Shown: positions 12,209 to 23,301 of the stretch, piece by piece | How the letters are laid out: every line of letters starts with the position of its first letter | How positions within the stretch are numbered: position 1 is the first letter of the stretch | Source: Lingula anatina | Taxonomy: Eukaryota; Brachiopoda; Lingulata; Lingulida; Lingulidae | Assembly (NCBI RefSeq): GCF_001039355.2 | Contig: NW_019774513.1 | Location: forward strand, 438,543 to 502,542 | DNA length: 64,000 nucleotides | Reading direction: 5' to 3' | The notes under the pieces: generated by a model | What the model was told of the DNA's origin: nothing | Databases searched by the model: none | The model's input: only the letters and a program-made list of their open reading frames with translations | Position numbers and translations under genes: made by a program

Positions 12209-13937
12209 TTGATAATATGCTTTGAGCATTGTTTTATGTTCAGACAGTGGCTGTCAGACAAATTTGCCTGTGCAGAAACCAGCGTTAGCTCGAAGATCTG
12301 AGGCCGATTCAGCGGGTCCTCCATGTTTAGGACTTTTTTCTTCTTAAGTGCGTGATGTATGCACATAATTTATGTTTTTCTGGTTTGTTAAGCACGGGCA
12401 TCATTACAATACACCATTTTGGTATTAAATGAATCAATCCTTTAGATGAAAAACGTCGTTTCAAATAGACAACTTTTCATCGGACTTTTTCAAAATGGCG
12501 GGTCCCTAAATTGATAAGAGACAGTTGGGTGACAGTTTGGGACATGTTTTGGTAATTTTAACGTGATGTATGCACATAATTTATGTTTTTCGGGTGAGTT
12601 AAGCACGTGCACCATTACAATACATCATTGTGGTATTAAATGAATAAATCCTTTAGATGAAAAACATCGTTTCAAATAGACAACTTTTCATCGGACTTTT
12701 TCAAAATGGCGGGNNNNNNNNNNNNNNNNNNNNNNNNNNNNNNNNNNNNNNNNNNNNNNNNNNNNNNNNNNNNNNNNNNNNNNNNNNNNNNNNNNNNNNN
12801 NNNNNNNNNNNNNNNNNNNNNNNNNNNNNNNNNNNNNNNNNNNNNNNNNNNNNNNNNNNNNNNNNNNNNNNNNNNNNNNNNNNNNNNNNNNNNNNNNNNN
12901 NNNNNNNNNNNNNNNNNNNNNNNNNNNNNNNNNNNNNNNNNNNNNNNNNNNNNNNNNNNNNNNNNNNNNNNNNNNNNNNNNNNNNNNNNNNNNNNNNNNN
13001 NNNNNNNNNNNNNNNNNNNNNNNNNNNNNNNNNNNNNNNNNNNNNNNNNNNNNNNNNNNNNNNNNNNNNNNNNNNNNNNNNNNNNNNNNNNNNNNNNNNN
13101 NNNNNNNNNNNNNNNNNNNNNNNNNNNNNNNNNNNNNNNNNNNNNNNNNNNNNNNNNNNNNNNNNNNNNNNNNNNNNNNNNNNNNNNNNNNNNNNNNNNN
13201 NNNNNNNNNNNNNNNNNNNNNNNNNNNNNNNNNNNNNNNNNNNNNNNNNNNNNNNNNNNNNNNNNNNNNNNNNNNNNNNNNNNNNNNNNNNNNNNNNNNN
13301 NNNNNNNNNNNNNNNNNNNNNNNNNNNNNNNNNNNNNNNNNNNNNNNNNNNNNNNNNNNNNNNNNNNNNNNNNNNNNNNNNNNNNNNNNNNNNNNNNNNN
13401 NNNNNNNNNNNNNNNNNNNNNNNNNNNNNNNNNNNNNNNNNNNNNNNNNNNNNNNNNNNNNNNNNNNNNNNNNNNNNNNNNNNNNNNNNNNNNNNNNNNN
13501 NNNNNNNNNNNNNNNNNNNNNNNNNNNNNNNNNNNNNNNNNNNNNNNNNNNNNNNNNNNNNNNNNNNNNNNNNNNNNNNNNNNNNNNNNNNNNNNNNNNN
13601 NNNNNNNNNNNNNNNNNNNNNNNNNNNNNNNNNNNNNNNNNNNNNNNNNNNNNNNNNNNNNNNNNNNNNNNNNNNNNNNNTCGTTTCAAATAGACAACTT
13701 TTCATCGGACTTTTTCAAAATGGCGGGTCCCTAAATTGATAAGAGACAGTTGGGTGACAGTTTGGGACATGTTTTGGTAATTTTAACGTGATGTATGCAC
13801 ATAATTTATGTTTTTCGGGTGAGTTAAGCACGTGCACCATTACAATACATCATTGTGGTATTAAATGAATAAATCCTTTAGATGAAAAACATCGTTTCAA
13901 ATAGACAACTTTTCATCGGACTTTTTCAAAATGGCGG
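12209..13937. repeat. 211-bp tandem satellite
   Basis: Units start with TTTAGATGAAAAAC at 12441, 12652 and 13877, and the sequence just after the N gap fits a unit starting at 13666, giving a period of 211 bp. An earlier divergent unit spans 12209-12440 and also resembles the ends of both 6.1 kb blocks. Each unit contains a YY1-like motif, TTTTTCAAAATGGCGGG. Flanks of the gap are the same satellite, so copy number is unknown. Confidence 0.85.
12714..13680. other. Assembly gap (967 N)
   Basis: All N. The distance between satellite units on either side is not a multiple of 211 bp, so the gap size is an estimate. Any reading frame through it is meaningless. Confidence 1.
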
Positions 13938-14265
13938 GACCGAAATTTGATGACAGGGAAGTCTCTTTTTTTTCAATTTTTTTTGGTTGCAATATGATGT
14001 TTGAAGAGTTTCGTTGAGGATATGGAGTTATATTTTGTAATGAATTCCGTACTTACACATTTCAGGTTGAAGAGAATGCAGGTGAAAGATCTCTAGTTTT
14101 GCTGGTAGATGTAGCCATAATTGAACAGTCAAAATGATTGTTTCCAGCAGCAACTTGATGAGGCACAAGGCTCTGTTTTCTTACCACCACTAACATTAAA
14201 CTACAGTGCATAAGAGGTAACCATCGATGGTTTTGGGTATAACTTCTTGATCTGCTCAATTTGAG

Positions 14266-14537
14266 TCTAGTGGGGCGACTCCATTCTGTTGGAGGGGTGG
14301 CAGGTGGGGCGACTCCATTGCATGAAAGGGGTGGCAGGTAAGGCGAGTCTTGTAATTACCCGGAGGGGTTATTTAGAAAGTACATTACATAAAAGGGGGG
14401 GGGGGGGGTAGTGACAGGTGGGGCGAGTCTATTGCATAAAAGGGGTGACAGGTGGGGCGAGTCCATTGCATTAGAGGGGTGACAGGTAAGGCGAGTCTTG
14501 TAATTATCCGGAGGGGTTATTTAGAAAGTATTGGTCA
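14266..14537. repeat. Minisatellite, ~34-bp units in a higher-order repeat
   Basis: The core GGGGTGACAGGTGGGGCGAG recurs with the spacer TCCATTGCATAAAA. The larger block ending in CGGAGGGGTTATTTAGAAAG occurs twice, at about 14360 and 14510. A G run interrupts the middle. Confidence 0.8.
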
Positions 14538-14728
14538 TTTTACAACGATTTAAAATTTAGGTACTACAGAAAACCATCAACTTCAAAAACATTGACATTT
14601 TTTACAGATCAGATTGAATTTGAAAGTCCTATAACACTAAAAAAACTCATTTTCCATTATGATTACTACTATCCTTATCATAATTATTTCATAAAGTGAA
14701 AAATAAAACGCCAAATTACAAAAGTTTT

Positions 14729-14734
14729 TTTATT
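14729..14734 (-). terminator. Candidate poly(A) signal AATAAA
   Basis: AATAAA on the minus strand, suitably placed for the candidate terminal exon at 14773-14825. Confidence 0.4.
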
Positions 14735-14772
14735 AAGTTTTCATGTAATAGATGTACAAAGGAGCGAAACAG

Positions 14773-14825
14773 CTAGACTTCATAGGTTGCTTTCAGGTGG
14801 ATGCTGTGCAGAATCTCGTTGAGCT
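14773..14825 (-). CDS. Possible 3' terminal coding exon
   Basis: The minus strand has a good acceptor (TTTTATCTTTTCAG) followed by 53 nt encoding LNEILHSIHLKATYEV and a TAG stop, preceded by a split codon. A poly(A) signal AATAAA lies about 40 nt after the stop (14729-14734). The exon needs an upstream partner ending in phase 1. One speculative partner is an internal GTGGGT site in the second exon of the coiled-coil gene (17762-18367), which would give an alternative C terminus. The owner gene is unknown. Confidence 0.35.
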
Positions 14826-16314
14826 CTGAAAAGATAAAATAATGTTTACAACTTTGAACTAAACAGACAAGTTCTTTACATGAACAACACACGGCACAAT
14901 GGAGACGACAGGCTGTGTAAAATATGTACCTGTTTATCATTGTACAATGAGCACTTGGAATCCTTGGATCAGAAGCTCAGAACGGTGACAAGCATTATCC
15001 AATTAATTTATTTGGGTGGTAATACTTACATTTAAACACACACGACATTTTAAATTAGGTCAATATATTCAAATTAATTGTCAAGGCCGGGTCACACAAA
15101 ATGTTCAAACAGAAGGTTACAAAGTGCAGAGGATTTCAAGCAATTTAGGTTATCGTCAAAAGTCAGATGAATGCGCCGTTTATCCTGAACATTTGGAGTC
15201 CCAGTGCACTGTAAGCAATAATTTCTACCATTCTGAGTGACATACAAGTAACAATGGAAATATAGTAAAAGGATTCATGTCATAAATATTTGTCTTAAAC
15301 ATTTTTCTCATTCTTCTGTGTCTTTAGAATTTAATGACTGTAGTTGATGAAGAAATAGTGATACTCACATACATACAGTTGCTTCCATGCCTTATAAAAG
15401 CTCGAGCTTCTGACTGCACCACAGATACTGTTGTGTCTACACCCTACTCTGTCTAACTGCCAAGTGAGCATTCGGGAAGACAGCTCGCACTACGATGAAC
15501 AACTTGCTGTAATGCAAATAACAACAGGTATAGCTCATTTTAGCTGAGAGGTTGTTACTCAAACTTCACGAATGTTCAATAAACCCGGTGGTGATACCTT
15601 CATATGCTCAAAGTCGTGCAAATACTCGATGTCACATACAATACTCTTCATTCAAGGCCAAAGGGTTAAAGTCATAATAACTCTTCGTTTTGGCCAAAAA
15701 TTGGATTTTCCTGGAAAAAACGGCAATTTTCCCGTACTTACCAATGGCCAACGACCCCATTCCTGCATTCAAAGTTAATCCAGGGTTTTTTTCCTAAACG
15801 TACGGTTTTTTGTTAAAATCTCTTAAGAGATTTTAACTGACGGAGCTCTCTCTGACATTGCAAAGTCACTGGTGACCTACTTAAAACCGCGGGAAAAGCA
15901 GACAACAACAACACTATATAAGATTCCTGAGATATATTCGTCTTTTTGTTAAAAATGCATTTATATCCACAATGTGTGCCATTCTGGGCTTTTCGTTATC
16001 CGACGCACTGTACAAAAACTCGCAACTTACGTCTGAGGGTTTCCCGCCATGTTATTTTGGTCTCGAATGAACGCGAGAATCCGCGTGACACCATTACGTC
16101 ATTAGCAACGAATGCACTTGTCGACCGGAAAAAAAATGATCGAAAGCCCTATTGACAAGCACAGATTTTAGTTTTCCTACAATAACGGCCGTTTTAGTGG
16201 TAAAATACAATAGAATATATTTCCATGCGTTGTTTACAATGTATTTCATGCGGATTTTTGAATCTCAAAGGAAGAGTTATTATTGCTTTAAACTGGGCCT
16301 ACTACACATGTAGC

Positions 16315-16487
16315 CCAGGTGTAACAGGAATGGGTGTCCGCTAGGAACCGTAGTCCGCTTCACATTACTATGTACAAGTGACATTCGTCCATATACTAAC
16401 CCCAAAACTCCAATTAACCCTAACCTGTACTAATCATATGGGAGCCCGGACTTCCATTCCTAGGACTTCCTTTCCTGTTACACCTGT
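16315..16487. mobile_element. MITE family 1, copy a (complete)
   Basis: About 170 bp with inverted ends: CAGGTGTAACAGGAATGG on the left matches the reverse complement of the right end CTTTCCTGTTACACCTG. The interior holds the family marks GTCCGCTAGGAACCG and CATATGGGAGCCCGGACTTCC. It has no coding capacity. The central region lacks the hairpin insertions seen in the copies at 39788, 44287 and 51393. Confidence 0.75.
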
Positions 16488-16851
16488 TTCCCCTATGTGA
16501 AAATTATTCTGAGAAATCAGCACTGATAAGGATAACATTTCATTAAATATTCAGTTCTAAATATCCCACCGTAACAATAAATTTGAGCAAATTTCCCTTA
16601 AGCACTAAAGTATAATTCCAAAGCAGAAATGATGATATTACTATTATTTTTATATGTTGCATTTATGTTAATTCTAGGCATTTACTGATAGTTTGACAAA
16701 ATGCATAGAATTTCATCGTCACAGCATACTCATAATGCGTTTGTTGAGACAGCAATGCGCAGATCCCAACTAACACATTTCCGTTATGACTGACGAATAC
16801 TGTGAACACAACTCGGCACAGACGGAGCCAGAATGAACGATATTACAATTT

Positions 16852-16886
16852 GGGTGGGGGTGGGGGTGGGGGTCGGGTCTAGGGGT
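16852..16886 (+). other. G-quadruplex-prone tract
   Basis: Five runs of at least three G separated by one or two bases (GGGTGGGGGTGGGGGTGGGG and onward). Confidence 0.6.
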
Positions 16887-17761
16887 AGAAGAGGTGCATG
16901 CACACATGAAAAAATGAAGCGGCTGTTGGACACTCACCTACGTGACGCTACTTTGACTGCGCGTGCGAATGCTGACTGCAAGCGCGTTAGTTAGATTCGC
17001 TGACTAATAACTGTTTAGACTAGTCTTTCATTCACATTCTACTTAATAAAAAATTATATATTACTTTAAGTTTATTGCGTAGAAAGGCAGATAGATATTC
17101 CGTATGTTTTTTCAAAAATCCCATGGAGACGCAACATCGTCAGCTAACGATAAATTGTAAAACCGGTCGTAGAAGAATTACAAACAAAACATATGTGAAA
17201 GATATACATACTGGATTATAAATAAACATAAATGGCCATTTTATTTTGCATATCCGCTTAACACAATTGTCCTACAAAAATTTCACAATTTTCTAATCAT
17301 TCAATATCTACTTTCTATTATTTCTACATTTACTCCATTGTGGCGCGTTTTTGTGCATAGTGAATCTGAAAATGACTTGTCTATTGCAAAGCAATTTGAG
17401 CATTCTTGGCTGTCTCACTTTTGGCAACAATTCGTGTACGAAAATGAGAAAAATAGTACACATATAAAAATAATTACTGATAAAAGCCGCTGTGACACAT
17501 CCTATTCTGAAGCAAACCCCACTTAAAATATCATAAATTCTGGCAAATTTGAGTATTGTTATTCATAGAAAGTCGTTGTTCTTTCCTCTGTTTGTTGCAG
17601 GAGTTTCCCATGCAGAAATTAGATATCCTGTAATTTACTGATAGACAGTGTCTGAAATTTAAACGCTGTCTTAACCAAAAACATGCACGTCTTAAGCAGC
17701 GCTATCATATTCACTAAATGGGAATGGCGTAGATTACAGCATAAACTGACCAGGCAAAGAA

Positions 17762-18367
17762 TCACTGTACTTCAATAGGAGCCGCGCCAGAAGCTGCATT
17801 CGCTGCTTTCATGTTTTTAAGCATAGCCATCAACCCACCAGCAGCGGCGGGCTTTTTGGCAGGCGTCTCTTGTATAGATGGCAGCACGGGTCTAGGGTTA
17901 AGGTCATTTTTCTGAACTTGACCTTGACCTTCAGTCACTTGACCTTGAGGCTGATCTTTTGGAACCGTCAGTAAATTAGACCCAGGCTCCTTTTTGGTTA
18001 TACTCGCAAAGAATCCTTTGCTGAGTTCTAGTTTTCCTTTGGTTAACGCCGGCTCTGAAGCTGCCAGCGATACTGTGCTGTCTGATAAGTTAGGTAAATC
18101 TCCCATAGACTTCGCCTTCCGTGGAGGGCGGTTCATCTCCCGATATTTTTTCATGATGGACGAAAGAGTCGGCGGAGCTTCTTTTGGAAGCAAGGTTTCG
18201 TCGACTTGGTACTTCCTTTGGCAGTTCTTGGTGCATGTTTGCAGCGCAAGGAGCTCTCTGTTCGTCTGTAGCACCTTCGTGGCGGCGGTTAGCATGGAGG
18301 CCATTTCCTGAGCCGTCTTCCTGGGCCTCCGTATGGATCCCACTGCCGCGGGATCTCCCGGCCATAA
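17762..18367 (-). CDS. Basic coiled-coil protein, exon 2 (C-terminal half)
   Basis: Final coding exon of the gene starting at 19817. The acceptor is TCATTTCAG|TTATGG (phase 0), matching the phase 0 donor of exon 1 across a 799-bp intron. It encodes 201 residues and a TGA stop. The first ~60 residues look helical with several Cys; then comes SIMKKYREMNRPPRKAKSM, and then a long Ser/Pro/Gln-rich, probably disordered region with a tandem GQVTEGQGQVQ, ending in an Ala/Met-rich helix-like tail. No known domain is evident and I do not recognise the protein. Confidence 0.75.
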   Translation of the reverse strand, partial: LWPGDPAAVGSIRRPRKTAQEMASMLTAATKVLQTNRELLALQTCTKNCQRKYQVDETLLPKEAPPTLSSIMKKYREMNRPPRKAKSMGDLPNLSDSTVSLAASEPALTKGKLELSKGFFASITKKEPGSNLLTVPKDQPQGQVTEGQGQVQKNDLNPRPVLPSIQETPAKKPAAAGGLMAMLKNMKAANAASGAAPIEVQ

Positions 18368-19035
18368 CTGAAATGATATTAGAGGAAAACGTAGTAATAA
18401 TCTTTTGCACAACTTTGAAGACAGCGATACGTAGAAAAAAGTCTGAAAATCACATTAAATTTCCCTCTATACAAAATATGTAGATACAAATGGGTGACAG
18501 AAGACTAAATGTTAAGATCAGCAGTAGATAAAAAACACGTACAATGTATTTGAAATATGACGAGTTGACTTATGTACACAGTTTAAGTACATTCTTATAT
18601 TTGTCACTGGTACATGTATTCGTATAGAAAAACAGATTTTCCTGTAATTTGACAATTTTCAAATTAATCTGCTGTTTTTAATATGACCTGGGATTTTCTT
18701 TTTATTGCCGTATATTTTTAAAGATAAACAAGATATTAAAAAAAGAAAACTTAGAAAATGCATGAATGAAGACTATTGCTTCTTTTATGTGTGCTTCGCG
18801 GTTATCTTAAGCAGATAAATGATTTTTTATCGTTGTAGTTGCTTAGAAAAAATCAATGTCCAACTGCCACAATTTCTTGAGTAGCATCACAACGCACACG
18901 CGAATCTGGGATATTGATAGATCTAGATTTGGGGAGAGGGTGGTGGAATGTTTTTCTTAATTTTATGGCAAATTTTAATAATAGACAATTTAATCGTGAT
19001 ATATTTTTACCGAAAACAGGAAATTGTCGCTTCTT

Positions 19036-19073
19036 GGGGTGGCAGAGGGGTGGGGGTAGGGGGGGGTAGGGGT
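19036..19073 (+). other. G-rich tract in the coiled-coil gene intron
   Basis: Repeated runs of four to eight G (GGGGTGGGGGTAGGGGGGGG), quadruplex-prone on the plus strand and C-rich in the transcript. Confidence 0.5.
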
Positions 19074-19166
19074 ATCTCAGGAGCTTAGAGAGAGATACAG
19101 CGCTTGCTGTGCCCTCTCCCGGACCCGCCATTGCAATGTCGTAAAGAAAGCTTGAATTTCTTTTAC

Positions 19167-19817
19167 CTTTTTCTTCTGTTCCTTCTTTGGTCGCAATTTA
19201 TCCGCAATTTTCTTAAGCCCCTCTAAAGTATTATCCCGCTTCTTAGGTTTGAGACTCGATAGGTCCGTATTTTGATTACTCAGCGCTTGGAAAATATTCG
19301 CTGCGGGTATGTCAGTCTGCGTCGGCTGTCTGCTGGGAGGGTCTTGCACTGAAACTGTTTTATTTATGCTCGGCAATTTCAAAGTCTTTTTCCCTTGTTG
19401 GGTGTTATCGACGTTTGAAGGTTCCCTAGATACGGCCGGAGAAGCCTGTGTATTAGAACGACTCCCTATTTTCGGAAGCATTATTGTTGGCGCCAGTTTA
19501 TAGTCACGTGGCAGATCCAATTGGTCATCTTCTTTTTTCTTGCTTTGAAAAAGTTTTAATAATCCTCCTTTGAAATTCATCATCCGGCGCATGGATCGCG
19601 CCTTTTCTCGCATCCTCTCGGCTCTTTTCCGTCGCATTTCTATCTCCTTCGCTTCTCGTTTTAACTTCGCGCATATTCGTCTTTCTTCGGCGAGTTCGAC
19701 ATTGATGATTGCCGTTGACTGAAGACGATCCTTTTCTATCTGCTTCAACTGTTTCCTTAACTTCGTGTCCTCGTAAATGTTTTTGCTCTTGGCGAGGATG
19801 TAGGCCCTGTCTCCCAT
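19167..19817 (-). CDS. Basic coiled-coil protein, exon 1 (N-terminal half)
   Basis: It begins ATGGGAGACAGG and encodes 217 residues before the donor AAG|GTAAAAG. Joined to 17762-18367 the product is 418 residues. Residues about 8-85 are highly charged and predicted by eye as a coiled coil (KLRKQLKQIEKDRL, AEERRICAKLKREAKEIEMR), followed by a Lys/Arg-rich patch and a disordered Pro/Ser/Thr-rich stretch. There is no signal peptide or membrane segment, so it is probably cytoplasmic or cytoskeletal. An RFX X-box about 110 bp upstream suggests, but does not prove, a ciliary role. Reading past the donor runs in frame into the intron for 29 codons. Confidence 0.75.
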
Positions 19818-19920
19818 TTTTGAATTTGAGCTTTATGGGACTGTCACGTAACAGGTACTTGCATCATTCTCTCACGTTTATACTGTAGGTTCCACGCGAA
19901 CTCTATTTACCTCACTTCCC

Positions 19921-19934
19921 GTTGTCATGGCAAT
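19921..19934. promoter_or_regulatory. RFX X-box upstream of the coiled-coil gene
   Basis: GTTGTCATGGCAAT matches the X-box consensus GTTGCCATGGCAAC at 12 of 14 positions and lies 104-117 bp upstream of the ATG at 19817. RFX factors use such sites to switch on ciliary genes in animals. Function here is inferred from motif and position. Confidence 0.5.
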
Positions 19935-20142
19935 CTGAAAAGTAAACAAGAAACACGTCAACGGATGTAATTGAAAATAGTTCATAGTGTACTCAAAGCA
20001 CAACCCAAAGTTTAAAGGCTCGAATTAATTGACTTTGAATAATTAGAGAAAAAATCACAGGATTGAAAATGCCAGTATCAGAGTACAGGCGAGTACGTTT
20101 GTCGTTGAACCGTGAGTAGCGATTTCAGCGAGAAATTTTACA

Positions 20143-20173
20143 ATGGCGGATCCCCGGCGGGCACACCGGGCAG
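20143..20173 (+). CDS. Possible divergent first coding exon
   Basis: ACAATGGCGGAT starts a frame MADPRRAHRA that meets a donor, GGGCAG|GTATTCC, at 20174. It lies 326 bp from the minus-strand start at 19817, so the two could share a bidirectional promoter. No downstream exon could be found, and the same bases also fit a YY1-type site (AAnATGGCGG). Confidence 0.25.
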
Positions 20174-20218
20174 GTATTCCTCTCTTGGCTTAGGAGGAAT
20201 TCTCTTCTCACACCCCCC

Positions 20219-20224
20219 CAAAAA

Positions 20225-20259
<35 letters not shown>

Positions 20260-20262
20260 AAT
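20219..20262. repeat. (AAAT)n microsatellite
   Basis: About ten units of AAAT. Confidence 0.95.
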
Positions 20263-20532
20263 GAAATGAATGGTATAACGAAAGAAACGTGATAAAGCAG
20301 ATTTTCAATATCTCTGTGCCCTACATACAGCCATGCATATTTGTCAAAAGCCCCGTCTGCTGTTTTATATTCCCAACACGAAGTTTTGTTTATCCTCATT
20401 AGCAATATCCTGGAACCTGGATGATTATTATGAGATGAGGCGAGGATTTTGAAACTTATCAGAGAATGCATCACTGTTTTAAAAAATCTTTCACCTAGCA
20501 ATCAACTGGTCCCTGGAACCCCGCCCTCCGCA

Positions 20533-20765
20533 CTTAGGGTGCATTCCCAGAGATTTAGATCGATCCAGAGATTTAGATTTAGATCGACCTAACTCCCTGG
20601 GGGTTCACGCTAAATTGCAGTCAGCCGAGCGCGCAGCATAGTTAATAACCCCCTTACAGCTTTTAATAGGCGGGACAGACGCTTAAGTCGGCTAAGCTGA
20701 CAGTAATCTATTGAGACTCCCTACAGGGATAGATTGATCTAAAATCTATGGGAATGGGGTCTAAG
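20533..20765. mobile_element. MITE family 2, copy a
   Basis: A 233-bp palindromic-ended element. The left end CTTAGGGTGCATTCCCAGAG pairs with the right end GGGAATGGGGTCTAAG, with GATCGAT-rich subterminal repeats on both sides. Non-coding. Copies lie at 26433, 27748, 29315 and (half) 39621. Confidence 0.75.
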
Positions 20766-20774
20766 ATCATACGT

Positions 20775-20893
20775 ACTGCGATGGAAGTCCGCTAGGAACC
20801 GTAGTCCGTTCCCTATTACTTCGTGAGGTGACATTCGTCCTATATACTAAACCTAATACTCCGATCCACCCTAACCTGTCTTAATCATATGGG
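20775..20893. mobile_element. MITE family 1, copy b (right end lost)
   Basis: Carries GATGGAAGTCCGCTAGGAAC and the middle of the family, but breaks off after CATATGGGACC. Confidence 0.65.
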
Positions 20894-21611
20894 ACCTAGC
20901 CGGCAATGAAACAATATCAATACGAGAACAAGAAAAAAGATAAATTTAGTAGGCATTAGAGCAAGCAAGCTCTTGACTTACAATGTTATGCAGCAACGGT
21001 CTACCTTCTGTCACAACATCACACTTCCAGATGAATCAGAACAATCACTCTCTCAATATCAACGCAGCTTTTCAACGTTAGATCAAGTCTATAAACGCTA
21101 ATGTTTAAGCACAGCCCCTTACTCAACCACATACCCTCTATATTTTCCGATTTGAGTAGTTTCTTTGTTCTAGGGACGGCTCATCACCAAGTGTGACCAC
21201 TGAACAGCATTTATTAATAGATGATCTATCTTTTCCTGTTGAATTATATAGGAGCACCCAGTAACCGCCTTTCTCTCTATAAACGTATTCTGAATTTCTT
21301 TTCAATAATCTATGCATTTTTAATGCGATTTGAAAGCGGTTCGCAGGGATCAAAGGCGCTGAAATGTTACGACCTTTAAGTTGCTGGGTGCGTGTGTTTG
21401 GGTGAAATAGCTGATGGGAAATTCTCACGTTGTGTGCATGCGTGTCAGCGAGTACGTGCACGCATGTTGTGTAATCATCTACGCGTGTGCGCGTGTGCAT
21501 GTTTCTGAGTTTAAGGTTATTTGTGCGTGCGTTCTGTGCGTGAATGTTTAGGTGTGCGTGCTTGACGGCTTGAGTTTGTGCGTGCGCATACAAGTGTACA
21601 AGTGTACGTAC

Positions 21612-21643
21612 AGGCGCACGCGCGCGTGTGTGTGTGTGCTTGC

Positions 21644-21689
<46 letters not shown>
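21612..21689. repeat. (GC/GT)n-(GA)n microsatellite
   Basis: An alternating GC/GT tract followed by more than 20 GA units. Confidence 0.95.
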
Positions 21690-21693
<4 letters not shown>

Positions 21694-23210
21694 TCATTAC
21701 ATTAAAGCAAATAATTTCATATCAACAAAGTACCGTCGTGCGATCATAACACCGTGCCTATGTGACCAAACTTCAACTTAAGATACAGTGGTCATTTAAT
21801 TTAAGAGATAACTGACCGGTAGAGGTCCGCCCATCCCTTCTTTGCGCTAAAGATTAATAGATAATTTAGCAATATATATGCACCGTGACTGAAGTGATTG
21901 GGGGGGGGGGTTAACTGCTTGTTTTACCTATCAAATGATCTTTTTCCCTACCATTCGCTCTACAACATTCACTATATGATACGCCTGAAATAAAAAAAAT
22001 TCCTATCTCTATGTTAAATTTGATATTGATTTTCTTTTCCGTGAAATATCAGAATTTGAATGCGCAGTATTCCGTCCTGATAGTAAATGCCTCAGATAAG
22101 GTCGGAAATTAGAAAGGTTATCAATATAACCGTGTATACAGAAGCGCTGTTATTATATTTGAGAATACCCTGGGGTTCATACTGTGTGGATTTGTATAAA
22201 ATATGACCAAAAATGTTCAATCACTTGGTTAGATCATATATGATAACTATAAAACACAAGCTGAAATGTTTTCGTACTTTCAGCTTATATGTATTAAGGT
22301 TGTATTAAACTTTGAGGCGACATGTCAATGGCAGATCTGGATCCAGGTGTCATGTCAATGACCAAGTCAGATGACATGTCAGTGGTGACACGTCGAAGGA
22401 AGATAACGGGACATAACGTGATGTCATAATAGCTTCTTACACACCCCTTCTTCCCTTTCGTTTTATGGTAAGCGAAACGACACGATATCAAGCAATTTTC
22501 TATCTCTGTGGCTTAGGCCTACATATTACATTCTGCACTAAACCCTAGGTCCTTCATTGTTGTCTTCCTCATATAAAAGGCCATTCTATTCGGGGTTGCC
22601 AAATCCCATACACGTTCTATTTTACTGTTATTAGTAAATCCTTTTCACTGGATAAAGCAATGTCAGAAATGTACGTGCATGCGGCACACGCACACGCGCT
22701 CGCACGCACTCTCTTATAACACTAACGCCGATATAGGAGCCACATAGTCGTACTATAGGCAGGCACTGATCCTGATCTTTTTGAAGACTTGTCAACCAGC
22801 ACGAATAATATGACAGTATTGTATTACTATTTTGCCTCTTATAGGGGTCGAAACTCGACAAAAGACCATCCATCGTTTATAAAGAAGCCGGAAACAGCAA
22901 ATAATTCGAGTAGCTAGACTTTAGTTCTGATGATGACACAAGACAAAAATAGATATCCGAGGACGATATAAGATTTGGCAATTTTATGGGATGGTCGCAT
23001 CCTTAAAAGTCTGCAAAGTGACGCAGGTTATCAAGCGAATTTCCCAGTAATGACGGGTGGTTGTGACAAGACTGAGTCAACTTTCGTTATCAAGTACTTA
23101 TATTTTATCTTTAGGACAGTATTATTACCTCTAAGCTGATTTCTAGGCGAAATTATCGTTGTAACGTTATACACGTATCTGTATAGCAATGAACTGGTAT
23201 TGAAATAAAT

Positions 23211-23243
23211 GAGAGAGAAAGAGAGAGAGAACCCACTGTTTTT

Positions 23244-23300
<57 letters not shown>
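23211..23300. repeat. (GA)n-(GT)n-(GA)n microsatellite
   Basis: Two GA tracts flank a GT tract of about 34 bp. Apparent ORFs on both strands are translation of the repeat. Confidence 0.95.

Positions 23301-23301
<1 letters not shown>

Larger units (their letters stand above)
14540..17761. other. Non-genic stretch with one possible terminal exon
   Basis: Apart from the candidate exon at 14773-14825, a MITE at 16315 and a G-rich tract at 16852, I see no supported gene. Open frames here are short and match nothing I recognise. Confidence 0.5.

Noticed and set aside
12657-13739. Long open frames across the N gap
   Set aside because: They consist of X residues from 967 N; only a few real codons at each end, which are satellite sequence.
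17994-18483. Plus-strand frames and a second minus frame over the coiled-coil exon
   Set aside because: Shadows of the minus-strand exon at 17762-18367, which has matching splice sites and phase.
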